Shown here piece by piece: positions 34,791-45,666 of a stretch of 64,000 bases of DNA (its first letter is position 1; every line of letters starts with the position of its first letter). Origin of the DNA: Leuctra nigra (Eukaryota > Arthropoda > Insecta > Plecoptera > Leuctridae); assembly GCA_934045905.1 (NCBI GenBank), contig OW203769.1:29459910-29523909 (forward strand), written 5' to 3'. The position numbers were made by a program, and so were the translations under genes. A model generated the notes under the pieces. That model ran no database searches, was not told where the DNA came from, and was given only the letters and a program-made list of their open reading frames with translations.

Positions 34791-35147
34791 GAACGGGAAT
34801 CGCACGGTTCGTCAGAGCGTTTTTGAAATTTGTCTTCACATTAACAAAATTGCACAAAATTGGAACAAAATTGGACAGCTTAATAGACTAAATGCCACAC
34901 TCTGGAATACTCTGTCACTATGTTCCCTGTTACGACCTCACAGTGTTAGATACGATTATTTTACTAAACTTAAATATCGTATTTTTAACACTTTGAGGTT
35001 ATACCAAGTGCCATGAAGTACTCCAGTGTGTGATAATATTTAGTCTATTAGGATGCAATGGGTCGTTACTATCTGATTTTTTTTAATTCTGTTAGCGTGA
35101 AGACAAATGTCAAAAAACGCTCTGACGAACCGTGCGATTCTCGTTCG
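34791..35147. repeat. Large inverted repeat adjoining a minisatellite
   Basis: The left arm, from 34791 (GAATCGCACGGTTCGTCAGA), and right arm, ending 35147 (TCTGACGAACCGTGCGATTC), are inverted copies. Similarity continues inward through TAATAGACTAAAT to about 34915 and 35013. The centre is about 100 bases. It ends 33 bases before the 51-bp array. Confidence 0.85.
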
Positions 35148-35179
35148 CTCACCCATGGCGTCTTAACATTCAGTCTTGC

Positions 35180-35691
35180 AATGATCATGGAGGAAGATGA
35201 TAGAAGCGACCACTGGGCCTCTCACCTGGCAATGATCATGGAGGAAGATGATAGAAGCGACCACTGGGCCTCTCACCTGGCAATGATCATGGAGGAAAGA
35301 TGATAGAAGCGACCACTGGGCCTCTCACCTGGCAATGATCATGGAGGAAAGATGATAGAAGCGACCACTGGGCCTCTCACCTGGCAATGATCATGGAGGA
35401 AGATGATAGAAGCGACCACTGGGCCTCTCACCTGGCAATGATCATGGAGGAAAGATGATAGAAGCGACCACTGGGCCTCTCACCTGGCAATGATCATGGA
35501 GGAAGATGATAGAAGCGACCACTGGGCCTCTCACCTGGCAATGATCATGGAGGAAGATGATAGAAGCGACCACTGGGCCTCTCACCTGGCAATGATCATG
35601 GAGGAAGATGATAGAAGCGACCACTGGGCCTCTCACCTGGCAATGATCATGGAGGAAGATGATAGGAGAAGCGACCACTGGGCCTCACTGT
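35180..35691. repeat. 51-bp minisatellite, 10 copies
   Basis: The unit runs from AATGATCATGGAGGAAG to GGGCCTCTCACCTGGC; GCGACCACTGGGCCTC is counted 10 times. Units are 51 bases, but some have an extra A (GGAAAGATG) and are 52 bases. The 51-base units encode a 17-residue period (MIMEEDDRSDHWASHLA), and the 52-base units break the frame, so a protein function is not supported. Each unit contains the palindrome ATGATCAT. Confidence 0.95.
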
Positions 35692-35849
35692 CCACCTGCC
35701 GTGTCAACTTCTAGTTCTGGTTCTGGTGCTTTGTTCAACACAAGATCGATACGACGCTGTGTGTTCTCCTCGCATTTCCATTCCCGACACGTCGCACCTT
35801 CCTATTGATTCCTTCCTGCCAGCCCTCGACACAACTCACCGCGCGAGCC

Positions 35850-36000
35850 AGCCCATGGCATGCAGAGCGTAGCTTGCTAGTGTAGAGAACATAGAGAACA
35901 TAGCCCAGGCCCATGGCATGCAGAGCGTAGCCTTCTAGTGTAGAGAACATTGTACAGGCCCATGGCATGCAGAACATAGGAACATAGAGAACATAGCCAG
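35850..36000. repeat. Imperfect tandem repeat with GAGAACATAG words
   Basis: CCATGGCATGCAGA recurs at 35853, 35911 and 35960, with spacings of 58 and 49. It is followed each time by variations on GTGTAGAGAACAT. A related CCATGGACATAG lies at about 36666, beyond the nested elements. Confidence 0.8.
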
Positions 36001-36661
36001 GGGCCCTATTCCAGAACGTTTTCCCAATTCCATTCTGATGGAATCCGGTCAAGGCCATAAGGATTAAGGTGCTGCAAGCGCAAGCGATTTTGCTGCGTTT
36101 TGTAGACACTTTTTGCGATACGATTGGAGACGAAATGGGTAGACCAAATTATTTGAAATTTTAATCGTGATTAGATAAAACACAAACTTAGGGTTATCCC
36201 TTGGTACATTTTTTATTTTTTGTTTCGTTAATTAGTAATAATTAGTGGATTTTTGGTAAAAAAATTTGCTATTTTCTTGTCTCCCTGGGCGCCGTAAAAA
36301 AATAAATTTCAAAAATGTGCCAAGTGATAACCCTAAGTTTGTCTTTCATCTAATCATGATTGAAATTTGAGATCAATTGGTCAACGGGTTTGGTCTCCAA
36401 TCGTATCGCAAATTTCATAGTTTTGCGCGGTTTTGTTGAATAACCGGCGCCTAATTAACGATGCAATAAGCAAAAATGAAAAAGTGCTACTAATATACAA
36501 TCAGACTGATCATGTGAACATCCTGTAAAAGTTACACCCACTTATGACACAATTTTACTCTCTCAATTTTCTAAAACGGCCGAGCGCTAGTATCACCTTA
36601 ACATTGCATGGAATCGAATTCCATCAGAATTGGGAATTCAAAAGTTCTAGAATACCACCCC
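36001..36661. mobile_element. Family C element split by a nested TTAA element
   Basis: The left half, GGGCCCTATTCCAGAACG to GGCCATAAGGATTAA (36001-36067), and right half, ACATTGCATGGAATCG to TTCTAGAATACCACCCC (36601-36661), together make one family C element. The interruption at 36068-36597 is flanked by TTAA on both sides. The sibling at 29341-29466 shows the continuous sequence. Confidence 0.88.
36068..36597. mobile_element. TTAA-flanked element, family D
   Basis: The ends are GGTGCT and AGTATCACC, flanked by TTAA (36064-36067 and 36598-36601). Long inner inverted repeats share GCGATACGATTGGAGAC, GATTAGAT and AAACTTAGGGTTATC (about 36110-36205 and 36325-36425). Known biology: TTAA targets mark piggyBac and Kolobok transposons. 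The 530-base element has no transposase. Half of a second copy lies at 53529-53792. Confidence 0.88.
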
Positions 36662-36663
36662 AG

Positions 36664-37430
36664 GCCCATGGACATAGCTTGTTATTGCCATGGCAGTTCC
36701 GTCTTCATGTCAGCCACAGTGGGAAGATAGCAAGTGTTGTACCACAGCAATAGTCTTAGAATTATACTCGTACCACCTTATTAGCAATAGAGTTCTATAG
36801 AAAACTACTAGAACTAAGTATTTCAGCCTCAGTAGATGTGACTCTTGACAAAGTATCTAGTTATCAGTTATGAAACAACCTATAACGTTGGCTCAGATAG
36901 GGTAGAATTAGATAGCTAACTCCAGTGCTAGGAAAAGTTGCAAAGCTGTAAGTTGCATTGCATATAATTCAGTCATACACGAAATCATCCCTTTCTTTAG
37001 TCAGTTTACTGATGATACGCAGTGTGAAAGTTACTGGGGAATGAGGGGGGGGGGGGGGGACACGATAAGTAACCTGTCATTTACCTGTTTACCTGGACTC
37101 GAAACCTCTGATATCTATTAAAACGATATTTGGTATTGATGATGTTTGTATTGCAGTGACGTGATCGTTGCGCCCGTGCAGTGAGGCGTGTCAGCCCCTC
37201 CACATGTCGTCTTCGTTAGCATAACAATCCTCGGGCAATTAGCCACTTGGGTGCGTTTAACACTGTGTTTAGCGGGGGGTAGCCAAGTGCAATCAGCACA
37301 ATACCTCATAGCCGCAAGCGCGCAGACTTAGTGGGGGATGAATGTCGGGATAGTTACTGACGAATACACCCCACCTGCCTGTCCAGGGATTGTAGTTATG
37401 TTCAAGTTCTTTTTAGATGAAGATTTTTAA
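36664..37430. other. Gene-free stretch
   Basis: The only notable item is a G15 run at 37045-37059. Short frames lack motifs. Confidence 0.6.
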
Positions 37431-37431
37431 A

Positions 37432-37648
37432 ACATTGACCAGTGAATCCAATAATCGAAGGAAACGGATTGGCTGATATTGATTTGATGGCATCATCCCA
37501 AGAAGTCTGTGCTGTAACTTGTCACCTAACTCAAGTAGGGGAGCTCTGATTTCATTGATAATAACAAGGATTGATTGTCGAGGAACCCGATAACCAGCCA
37601 AACCGTTTCGTTCAAATCCGTTTTTACTTTGGCCAAGTGCACATGAAT
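37432..37648. mobile_element. Family B miniature element
   Basis: The interior has TTTGATGGCATCATCCCAAG, GATAATAACAAGGATTGATT and CAAACCGTTTCGTTCAAATC. The terminal bases are diverged (CACTTGGCC-like on the minus strand at the right end). Confidence 0.75.
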
Positions 37649-39014
37649 TGACACTCGATATTAATTTGCAAAACTATCGAATTTAAAATCATGCAATTTT
37701 CAGATCGTTTTAGAAACATGTTGGAGTCAAAACGTAACAAAAATGTATAAATTAAAGTCTATTTCGGAACTGAATGTATACTGTTTATCATGACCTGATT
37801 TCAAAAGAAATTTTATGAAATAAAAATAATTCTACAACATTTTTTTCCCTTATAAAATTAATTAAAATGTCTAAATTAAATTCAACAAAGTCAAAATGGC
37901 AGAGCTGCTTTCGCCCATGCAGGTAAGTCCAATACGTGCATGATTCTATGTGAAACTGTGCATATTAAAATGCGAATCCTAATGAAAGTGACAACTATTC
38001 TCTCTACCCCAACGCCTCATCAACACGGGTCTAATCTGCTTGAGAAGTTCGCCAAGTGATAATCGCGAAGTACCCTGGGTAATGCGAGAGGAGCTCGTAA
38101 CTTGGGTATTAACACGCATTGATCCAGTGCGGAGGCTGCAAGCGTCTTACACGGCGTCAGGGGACTTGCAGGAATCAGTGATGAACGCGGTTTGTGGGTA
38201 GAAATATTCACTTCTGCGGTATACTTCATCCTGTGTTGTCGACAGTCGCGATTTATATCTATTTTTGATCTCGTCGTGATCGAATTCATTTCGGCGTAAT
38301 ACAGTAAAATTTTCAGAATTTTATAAATTCAGGATAGTTCAGTGAAATGAATTCGGTGGAAACGAGATAAAGAATATTCGTAGAATAGGGCCCAGAACAA
38401 AGTTGACTAAAAGCTGATGTATCTAAACAATTTATTTGTTTATTTGTGTAATCTTATATCCAACAGAGTAAAGCTCCACAAGTGGACATAAGATAATATT
38501 AAAAAAAAACTTAATACAATTATGAAAAACGAACAGAGAAAATCAATTGATTACAATACCTAAGATAAAAACTCAAAATGAAAAAATTCGAGAATCACCA
38601 GAAATTAATTTATGCTAATCTAATGCTAATCTATGATTATGAACTTAATCTAATCAGGGGCTAAATCAAATACATATTTGTTAAAAGTGGACCTAATGTT
38701 TTCAATAGAATTGTTAAATATCTAAAGTGTTATCAATTTGTAAGTTAAAATCATCAAAAGTATACATAATTCTATTAACTCATAGAATGTTTCAAAATAT
38801 TTATCCTACTTGTATGATATTTTTATGTTAGTAAATTATTTCGTAGCTTAAAACTTCAGGGAATCTTGTAATCTGACGAAGCAGAAAATCTTCCGATTGT
38901 GTCCATGAATTTGGGTGACAAGATTGTAGACCTGACTCCACTGAACTTCATGTTGTTAAACCTGGTCTCGATTGAAACGGTTGATATTTCTGAATGAATC
39001 AGTTCTGGCTTGAG
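37649..39014. other. Gene-free AT-rich region
   Basis: About 38350-38392 ends in TAGAATAGGGCCC, a family C terminus. From 38425 a TTTATTTG tract is followed by AACAGAGTAAAGCTCCACAA, as in the repeat head at 19.6 kb. No gene is recognised. Confidence 0.5.
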
Positions 39015-39125
39015 TCGGACACGTGATCCGTCATGTGACGTCACGGCCGCCATCTTGGTTGTAAGACACGGTGATTATACCACGTGACAGTGTCGCCATG
39101 ATGGATCATTCCAAATCCCGCTTAA
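39015..39125. promoter_or_regulatory. Promoter-like module (E-box, CRE, YY1, E-box)
   Basis: In 70 bases: CACGTG (39020-39025), TGACGTCA (39036-39043), GCCGCCATCTTGG (39046-39058, a full YY1-type site) and CACGTG (39081-39086), then CGCCATGATGG. If a promoter, the YY1 orientation suggests that transcription reads the minus strand as CCAAGATGGCGGC. A reverse frame at 38856-39053 (65 codons, starting MAAVTSHDG) begins exactly inside this site and could be a first coding exon, but I do not recognise it. Confidence 0.45.
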
Positions 39126-39550
39126 TACGGTACGCTTATGACACCTTCTCTCTGTGGTTATTTTGTCCGTGCTTTGGTCTGCACTGCCCTGGTCAAACCG
39201 TTCAGACATTTTGTATACACAATAACTTCATAAGTGGTACATGGGATCGTATTTGAACAAGATCCTGTGATTTTAGACATAACTGGAACCGTTTGACGTC
39301 AACTTAAAACTTAGTGGTCATTGGGACCAACATTTTACATATTTTTTTGCCAATTTTCAGACTAATCTGTCGTTATCTTCCAAATTTATTTTTATTACAA
39401 GGAAATTTCATGCTAATCTTGAAACATTTGTAAATATATGCCAAGATTTTTTTGTCACTGCTCTCTTGACGCTTCAGTTCCAAGGCCTGTAGAACAGAAT
39501 CTTGATCAAATCGCATGCAATACGAAGGTTCGCTTATCAACGCGTAACAC
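39126..39550 (-). mobile_element. Repeat family A, reverse copy
   Basis: The plus strand shows CTGGTCAAACCGTTCAGAC, CATTTTGTATACACAATAA, TCACTGCTCTCTTGACGC, AAGGCCTGTAGAACAGAA and ATGCAATACGAAGG, the reversed modules of family A, ending CAACGCGTAACACAG. The outer GCGTTTTCCTAG is missing. Confidence 0.75.
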
Positions 39551-40616
39551 AGGAACGGATTTGGGGTCTAAAACGGACTCTTTAGGGTTGTTTTTAAGGG
39601 TTGATTTGTATTCTGGCTTCTTGACAATGTTATGACTGTTGTGTTTGTTGCTTGCAGGTTCCATTGAATCCAGACTAGCAGAAGGTAAGACTCGATCTGT
39701 CGCTAAATCACTTACAACGTAGCATTATAGATGCATCATGGAAATGCATAGAAATACAGAGGTAATGAGTTATTTACACAGCCTCATTTACACGGTACGG
39801 ACCAATTATTTAAATTAAACTTGTAACATGTTTTTACCATTCAAGTATTATTTTCACCCTTTCATGTTATTCAGTAACTGTTCTCAATGAATTGGCATGT
39901 TGCTGTGTTTTAAAATTCCTCATGCTCAAAAGAATGTCCAGATTTATCGACGCAAGTGTCCAGAGTCCACTGGATTCCGTCCATAAGATTATTAGCTCAC
40001 GGTCTTGTGGTGTTGAGGACTGACATCCGCAAATATCCACTACCGTACCATTGCCTGTGATACAACTTCTTTTGAGCATGAGTCTGTAATAAAATAAAGC
40101 CCTTCGTTCGTTTGTGGAAAACTACGATATCTTTGGTAACTATTTGCACAAACCTATCCATGAGGTTATATATTTGTCAACGCACAATAATCAGGCTCTA
40201 AGTAACCGCCTGTCAATATTCCCGCCTGAATGAATGAGGGCCGGGGGGGGGGGGGGAGGGGGGGGCAATATCACACATATGTGTCTGAGAGGGACAGATG
40301 TGGCGGACACTCTGCAGTGATTGCCCGCCAACTGGAACCGAATCCACCGCAGCAGACGGATTATTACAATCACATCACACACAAGCGTCGCCGCAGACGA
40401 GGTCAGGAGGAATACTCTTTTGATGACAAACAGTGAATTACTTCCTAACAATTACAAGTTGGGCGAGAATGTCCATTGAAAAGAGAAAATATTTGAATAG
40501 AATTTAGATTAAAATGATCTAGGTGCTCCGCTCTCTCAAATTAATTTTTCTAAAAGTAATTAATGATTTTCGTGTTAAAAGATTGGTGTAATTGTTGTTT
40601 AAAGTTTGCATATTAA
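39551..40616. other. Gene-free region
   Basis: G14 and G8 runs (40243-40256 and 40258-40265) lie beside a CpG-rich segment; the overlapping frames at 40191-40451 are composition artefacts. No gene is recognised. Confidence 0.5.
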
Positions 40617-40760
40617 GGTCCGGTCTTTCAATACTCTGCTAAAGTCTCAATTAGCTCTTAACAGTTAGTTAGTGGTCATTCTAGGAATGTCATTGGTTGT
40701 TGCCATGGCAAAGTCCTAATTGACTGTTTAAAAGTTAGCAAGGCATTGAAACATCGGCCC
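40617..40760. mobile_element. Family E miniature element carrying an X-box
   Basis: The left end GGTCCGGTCTTTCAATACTC is inverted against GCATTGAAACATCGGCCC at the right. The centre has GTTGCCATGGCAAA (40699-40712). Length is 144 bases. The copy at 31051-31176 is shorter at the ends. Confidence 0.8.
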
Positions 40761-41120
40761 TAACTATCATTGAGTAGAACTTGTGTAGGCGGCAGAAATG
40801 TGTGTTCAAGGTAAATTCCATGTATTACCAATCGTCACAGCAATTATCGTATTTTGTCAATACAAAGTAATATAGTAACATAAGTGTAATTTATCAAAAA
40901 ACATAATTGTCAATAAATAAAAAAATTAATTATCAAAACAAATAGGTAATAGGCATAATTGTCAACGCAAAAGAGGTTGTAATCAAGACTAAAAATGAAA
41001 ATAGTCGAGGCATATCAAAACTGTCATGGCATAAAGATAGTACTATAATCAAAGAAACTATCAAAGTATGAAAGTCCGATTTGAAAATGTGTGCTATATA
41101 GGAGAGTAATAAGAACGAAG
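40761..41120. other. AT-rich spacer
   Basis: I see nothing beyond AT-rich sequence and a short reverse frame of low complexity. Confidence 0.6.
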
Positions 41121-41222
41121 ATGTTTGATGTTCATGATGTTTGATGTTCATGATGTTTGATGTTCATGATGTTTGATGTTCATGATGTTTGATGTTCATG
41201 ATGTTTGATGTTCATGATGTGA
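41121..41222. repeat. 16-bp tandem repeat, about 6 copies
   Basis: The unit TTGATGTTCATGATGT is repeated without change for about 100 bases. Confidence 0.95.
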
Positions 41223-41719
41223 CAGTGCATGACGCACTTTATAAATGCCACTCAATGATTGACACAGCGTCATGAAGGTTGGACTCAGGGGCCCTCACCC
41301 CCCCCCCCCCCCCCAGACGCCGGGGGCTCCAGGACAGACTTTTCAGTCGAGGTGTCGGCGCGGAAAATCTCTTTACCGTGTCGAGTGGGCCCCAAAGTGG
41401 GGGGGGGGGGGGGTCAAAGTCCCCGGGGGGCCACGATAGCATCTCAATGAAGCAGGGTGTTACAGAAAGAGAATTAGACATGAGCGAGGCCCCCAGGCCA
41501 GTGGCAGGCGTTCTAGTGTAACAAATTTCATTTTTCGATTAAATATGTTTTGACGCGGGGCTCAAAGGCTCAAAGGTACACCGCGGTTGGTTGAGGGGGA
41601 GTCGGCTAACTTGGGGCTGGAATTAGTCGCCGGAATATTCATGATTGTAACGCAATCTGTGGAGTGTAGTGACGTCTAATGTGCTACGGGGAAGATGAGA
41701 CGGACGAGAGTGACGGAGA
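41223..41719. other. Spacer with facing C- and G-runs
   Basis: A C17 run (41298-41314) is followed 84 bases later by a G15 run (41399-41413) on the same strand. Frames through these runs (for example 41279-41521) are artefacts of the runs. Confidence 0.6.
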
Positions 41720-42571
41720 CAGAGTTGGGTAAGTTACTTGTAAAAAGGAACTAGTTACTCTGTAAGTTACCTGATCTCAAAAGGAACTAAGTTACTTGGT
41801 AAGTTACTTGATTTGAAAAGTAACTGAGTTACTTTTAAGTTACTTTAAAGTTACTTTTCGGATATTTTTTCGACAAAAAACAAACGTGATTGAACTCCGC
41901 CGAGGGTTTAACTTGTTCGTCTAATAGGCGAGTAAAGCAATTTTATTATTTGTATTTACTCACAGTCATCGTGCTCACAGTCAAAAAAATAAATTTAAAT
42001 TGCACTCGCGGTAACTGGTAAATTTATTGCATGCACCTCGTTCTCTTCACTTCTTTAAATGGTCCATCCATGTGACAATCGCTTTGATTTGTGAAAGACT
42101 GCATCTGATTGGGTAGGTACATTTTATGTAAAAACGACCCTTATTGGCTAGTAATGAATGACGTCATACTTTTTCACTTTGGATAGGTATGATTCTCGGA
42201 AAAACTTGCAGCGCATCTGCAAGTATCCCCCAGCCCAACTACCTGCTAATGACTTGTGGAAGGAAATAGATCAATGGGAAGGAAGGACACGCATTTCATT
42301 TCCTGTGATTTGTTGTCTGGGTTTTAGATTTTCTCTCAAGAGATAGATAGGGAGTTTGTAGACTGTGAAAATATTATATTTTTGTCAAATTATTTCACCT
42401 AAAAGTAACTTTTAAAGTAACGAAAATTAAGTTACAAGTTCCTGTAAAATTGTAACTTAGTTACTCACAAAGTTACTGAGGATGAAAAGTAACTAGTTAC
42501 CGCAAAAGTTACCTTAAAAGTAACTAGTTACCAGTAACTAGTTACTTTCGTTAAGTTACTACCCAACTCTG
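41720..42571. mobile_element. Non-autonomous hAT element with GTTAC-rich ends
   Basis: The element starts CAGAGTTGGGTAAGTTAC and ends GTTACTACCCAACTCTG. The 8-base duplication GACGGAGA flanks it exactly (41712-41719 and 42572-42579), as expected for hAT. About 140 bases at the left and 180 at the right are packed with AGTTAC or GTAACT words on both strands, roughly 8 and 15 respectively, which look like subterminal transposase-binding repeats. The 500-base interior has no transposase frame; it includes TGACGTCA (42159-42166). Confidence 0.92.
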
Positions 42572-42579
42572 GACGGAGA

Positions 42580-44924
42580 TGATCGCATCAGCGCCAATGC
42601 AGAGTGAGAGAGATCGAGTTCGCGATCGAGAGGAATACACTTCTTTCGTCATCAGTTAGGGAATCAGTGGGTTTGTTTACCAAAGATGCAACAATGATGC
42701 AGAATTACCAAGAACTTGTGAGAACAACATATCTTCTGACCATTAGCAATATTTTTGGATGGCTTGAAATGATTAAAATCACAATATTTCAGTCATATTC
42801 AGCGATCTTCATCAGTGAAAATCAAAACAATTACATTTTGATTATTTTTAATTAAAATTACAAATCGGAAGACTTTAAATAATTCAACAATGTATTAGTT
42901 AGGTACATACATTTCTTTAGATATTTTATTAATTCTAAATTGCCAAACATTATTGATTACCTAAAGATTTTATATTAATTTTCTATATACACGGTTTTAT
43001 ATGTGCTGAAAGAGAACAAAGCTTTCAAAAGCTTTCAATTGGACTTTATTTTTTTGTCAATAAAGAGAAGAAGCAATCGAAACAATTCATAATTCTAAAA
43101 TTTTAGCATAATGTATTTATGAGCTGCCCAAAGCAATATGAAAATCAGATGTTATTTTTAAACCAGACTAGTTGATTTATAAATATTAGAGTTATTCCTA
43201 TCGTAGGTTTCATTTCTTTACTTCTCGTTCAGTTATCAATTCTACTTGCGGTCTCCGTTTGACACATTTAGCGTCAACAAAAACACGGTATTACATGACA
43301 AAGAAAAGAAACGAGCAAGCTAGTGAAACGCCACTGTATATATTAATGTTGAGATTAATATCAAATAAATTGTTCAATAATGCATGCAACAACCACGCCA
43401 TCTTGTCATCTGACTGCTTTTTCATGTAATATGAGAATAGATACAATCAGAAATGATATTACAAGCGATTTAGTTGGAAATAAATTGATTTCATATTAGA
43501 CGTATTTTTTCCTTCGTCAAACTAGATCTGTTGAAGATGGAATAAAAAATATAAAATATGAACAGTAGCGGTGACAGCAGCGAGCCCTGTCGGCCGCTTT
43601 TCACACAAATATGGCAGACTTAACGAAGTGGTGTTGTTTTGTTGAAAAAATGTCTCGTGGAATACGGGAGTCTCGTATAATGCGAGAGGAACATGGACGC
43701 GGTAAAAAGCGTCTGGATAATGATGGATGATGTGAAGAGGACATGTCGAGTCTTGAGAGTTGACTTTCTTCTGTCTGACAGCCGCGTGTTCGCAACCCGA
43801 GATGTTCAGATGTTCACTGACAACTCGCCGAAATATCAGATCTGTAAGATTACTTGAAGATGATACATAAGTAAACTATAGAAATTGTACTAAAGTGGAC
43901 TTTTTAAAAATTCATTTGTTGACAACGTTGATGTAACATATACTAGAATAAACTCATAACTTTTAGTAGTAAATCTCTTGTTTATTTATTTATTTATCAG
44001 ATCCAAGTTCACATTCAGTTTTTCTTCTACTAAACGGTGTTTGTTTTCCTTCTCTTGCATTGAATATTTTCCGATCATAATAAAAGTGATATTATTTACA
44101 AAATAATTTCCATCACATGAATTACAAACTATTTAAATTTTTCGACCATTCACATTCGCCGCAAATCAAAAATAAACCGGAACAAACGGCTCAAATGAAG
44201 ACATCCCCTCTTCCATCCTCCCAACTACCCCTCATAATGACGCTAGTTGGAGCAGCGACTATACTCATTGGGTAACAAATTAGCCCTACATTACCCCCCA
44301 CCCTCCCCCACCCGCGGTGCCCGAGCATTGTTGTCTCTTGATCCGTTCGCAACCGGCGAGGATTGTATAAAAATAAATGTCATTTGTCCGGGGTGTCGGG
44401 GTAGCTTGATGCCTTTGTGAGCGCATTATGTGTTTTATAGGCATTGTGTATGCGAGCTAAATGCCTTATGCTCTTGCTACGTGCAATGTGGAGGGACTTT
44501 GTTTTGCTTGACGCTCATCCGACGGTCAAAGTTTCATTGCGGATACAAAAGTAAATATTACATTGCGAAAAAGATCTTTTTTATTTAGTTTGTATTTTTT
44601 TTATATTCAAGCTAAGGACATATGTTTCGTTACAAGAAAGCAAAACAATACGCAGTAAATGATCGAACATTATAAGTTAATTATTTAAAAAAGTGTAGTT
44701 AATACACGTCAACACTAACAAAAATAACAATTTACATTAGTTTTAGCAGATAAAGTAATTCTTAATTCTGTGTTATTGCTACTTATGATTTACTGAAAAT
44801 GCTTGAATGTAGATTTGGAAATGGATTACTAATAAATCTCCTAATCTTAAAGCAACACAAAATACGGGACAAGCTTCCGATTAGTTCAGTTTATTTGCAT
44901 GCTTTTTAGTGATTCTCCTACGAT
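42580..44924. other. Gene-free AT-rich region
   Basis: About 2.3 kb with no supported gene. A TTTATTTA tract lies at 43980. A 64-codon reverse frame at 43601-43795 in a more GC-rich patch has no recognisable motif. Confidence 0.5.
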
Positions 44925-45062
44925 GAATCATTACAGATGATGATGTTTGGGAGAAGATGATGATGATGATGAACGAGTAAGGATGGACGCTGGGAAGGAG
45001 GCGGTCGGAGTTTATTAGTAGGGAACCTTCCCATCATTCGCCTCTGGACTCACGTCATTGTT
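44925..45062 (-). mobile_element. SINE fragment, reverse
   Basis: The plus strand reads GATGATGATGATGAACGAG, AAGGATGGACGCTGGGAAGG and TTATTAGTAGGGAACCTTCC, the reversed SINE modules of 51370-51650. The tRNA-like head and the 3' GACGTTAA end are missing. Confidence 0.75.
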
Positions 45063-45149
45063 ACGTAATAAAATCCTGATGCCTTCAAAGCTGCCAACAA
45101 ATTCAATATGGCGTAAATTCAATATAATTCAATATTATATTTGATATAA

Positions 45150-45290
45150 TTGAACCTCTGATTGAGGTATCATCTAATGAAGTATGTGTTAACTCTTCAT
45201 CTAACTCTAGTAGGTGAGCTCTGATTTCATTGGTAAACCAATCCGTTTTGTTCAAATACCGTTTGTACTTGGTCCAATTGTAAGTATAAA
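45150..45290. mobile_element. Family B element with internal deletion
   Basis: AGGTATCATCTAATGAAGTA and TAACTCTAGTAGGTGAGCTC match family B. After GATTTCATTG the copy jumps to AAACCAATCCGTTTTGTTCA, missing about 40 bases that other copies contain. Confidence 0.7.
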
Positions 45291-45666
45291 CGATATTCTG
45301 ATACATTATCGGAAATATTAGAAACACGTGTGAGAACTGAAAGAAGGTGTCGGCTGGTAAACAAAGAGCGTTCTGTGTTCTTTATGAAGTCCATTTGCTG
45401 CGCATGTTCCGATTGTTTGCAACATAATCTCCCTCGATAGTTGTGCGCCTGCGCTATGGGGTAGTTTCACGTATTGTGTGTTGCATTGTTGGTGCGCTGT
45501 ATTGTTACATTGTACAGGTTCTGCCATGGAGTCAGGGAGTTACTCTGACGTCTGTCGCGTACACAGCGGTGGAATAAACACAGACCTCGCGGTCAACCAT
45601 TGCACATTGCAAAACTTATCAGGGAAGACATTGTTCATCAGAGCAAATGATGATTTTTGTTGTTAA
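45291..45666. other. Spacer with NRF1-like site
   Basis: CACGTG lies at 45325-45330 and TGTGCGCCTGCGCT near 45440. Short frames on both strands (45318-45527 and 45478-45666) lack motifs. Confidence 0.45.

Noticed and set aside
35058..35714. Acidic 17-residue repeat protein on the plus strand and its reverse shadow
   Set aside because: The 52-base units shift the frame several times, so no continuous product exists.
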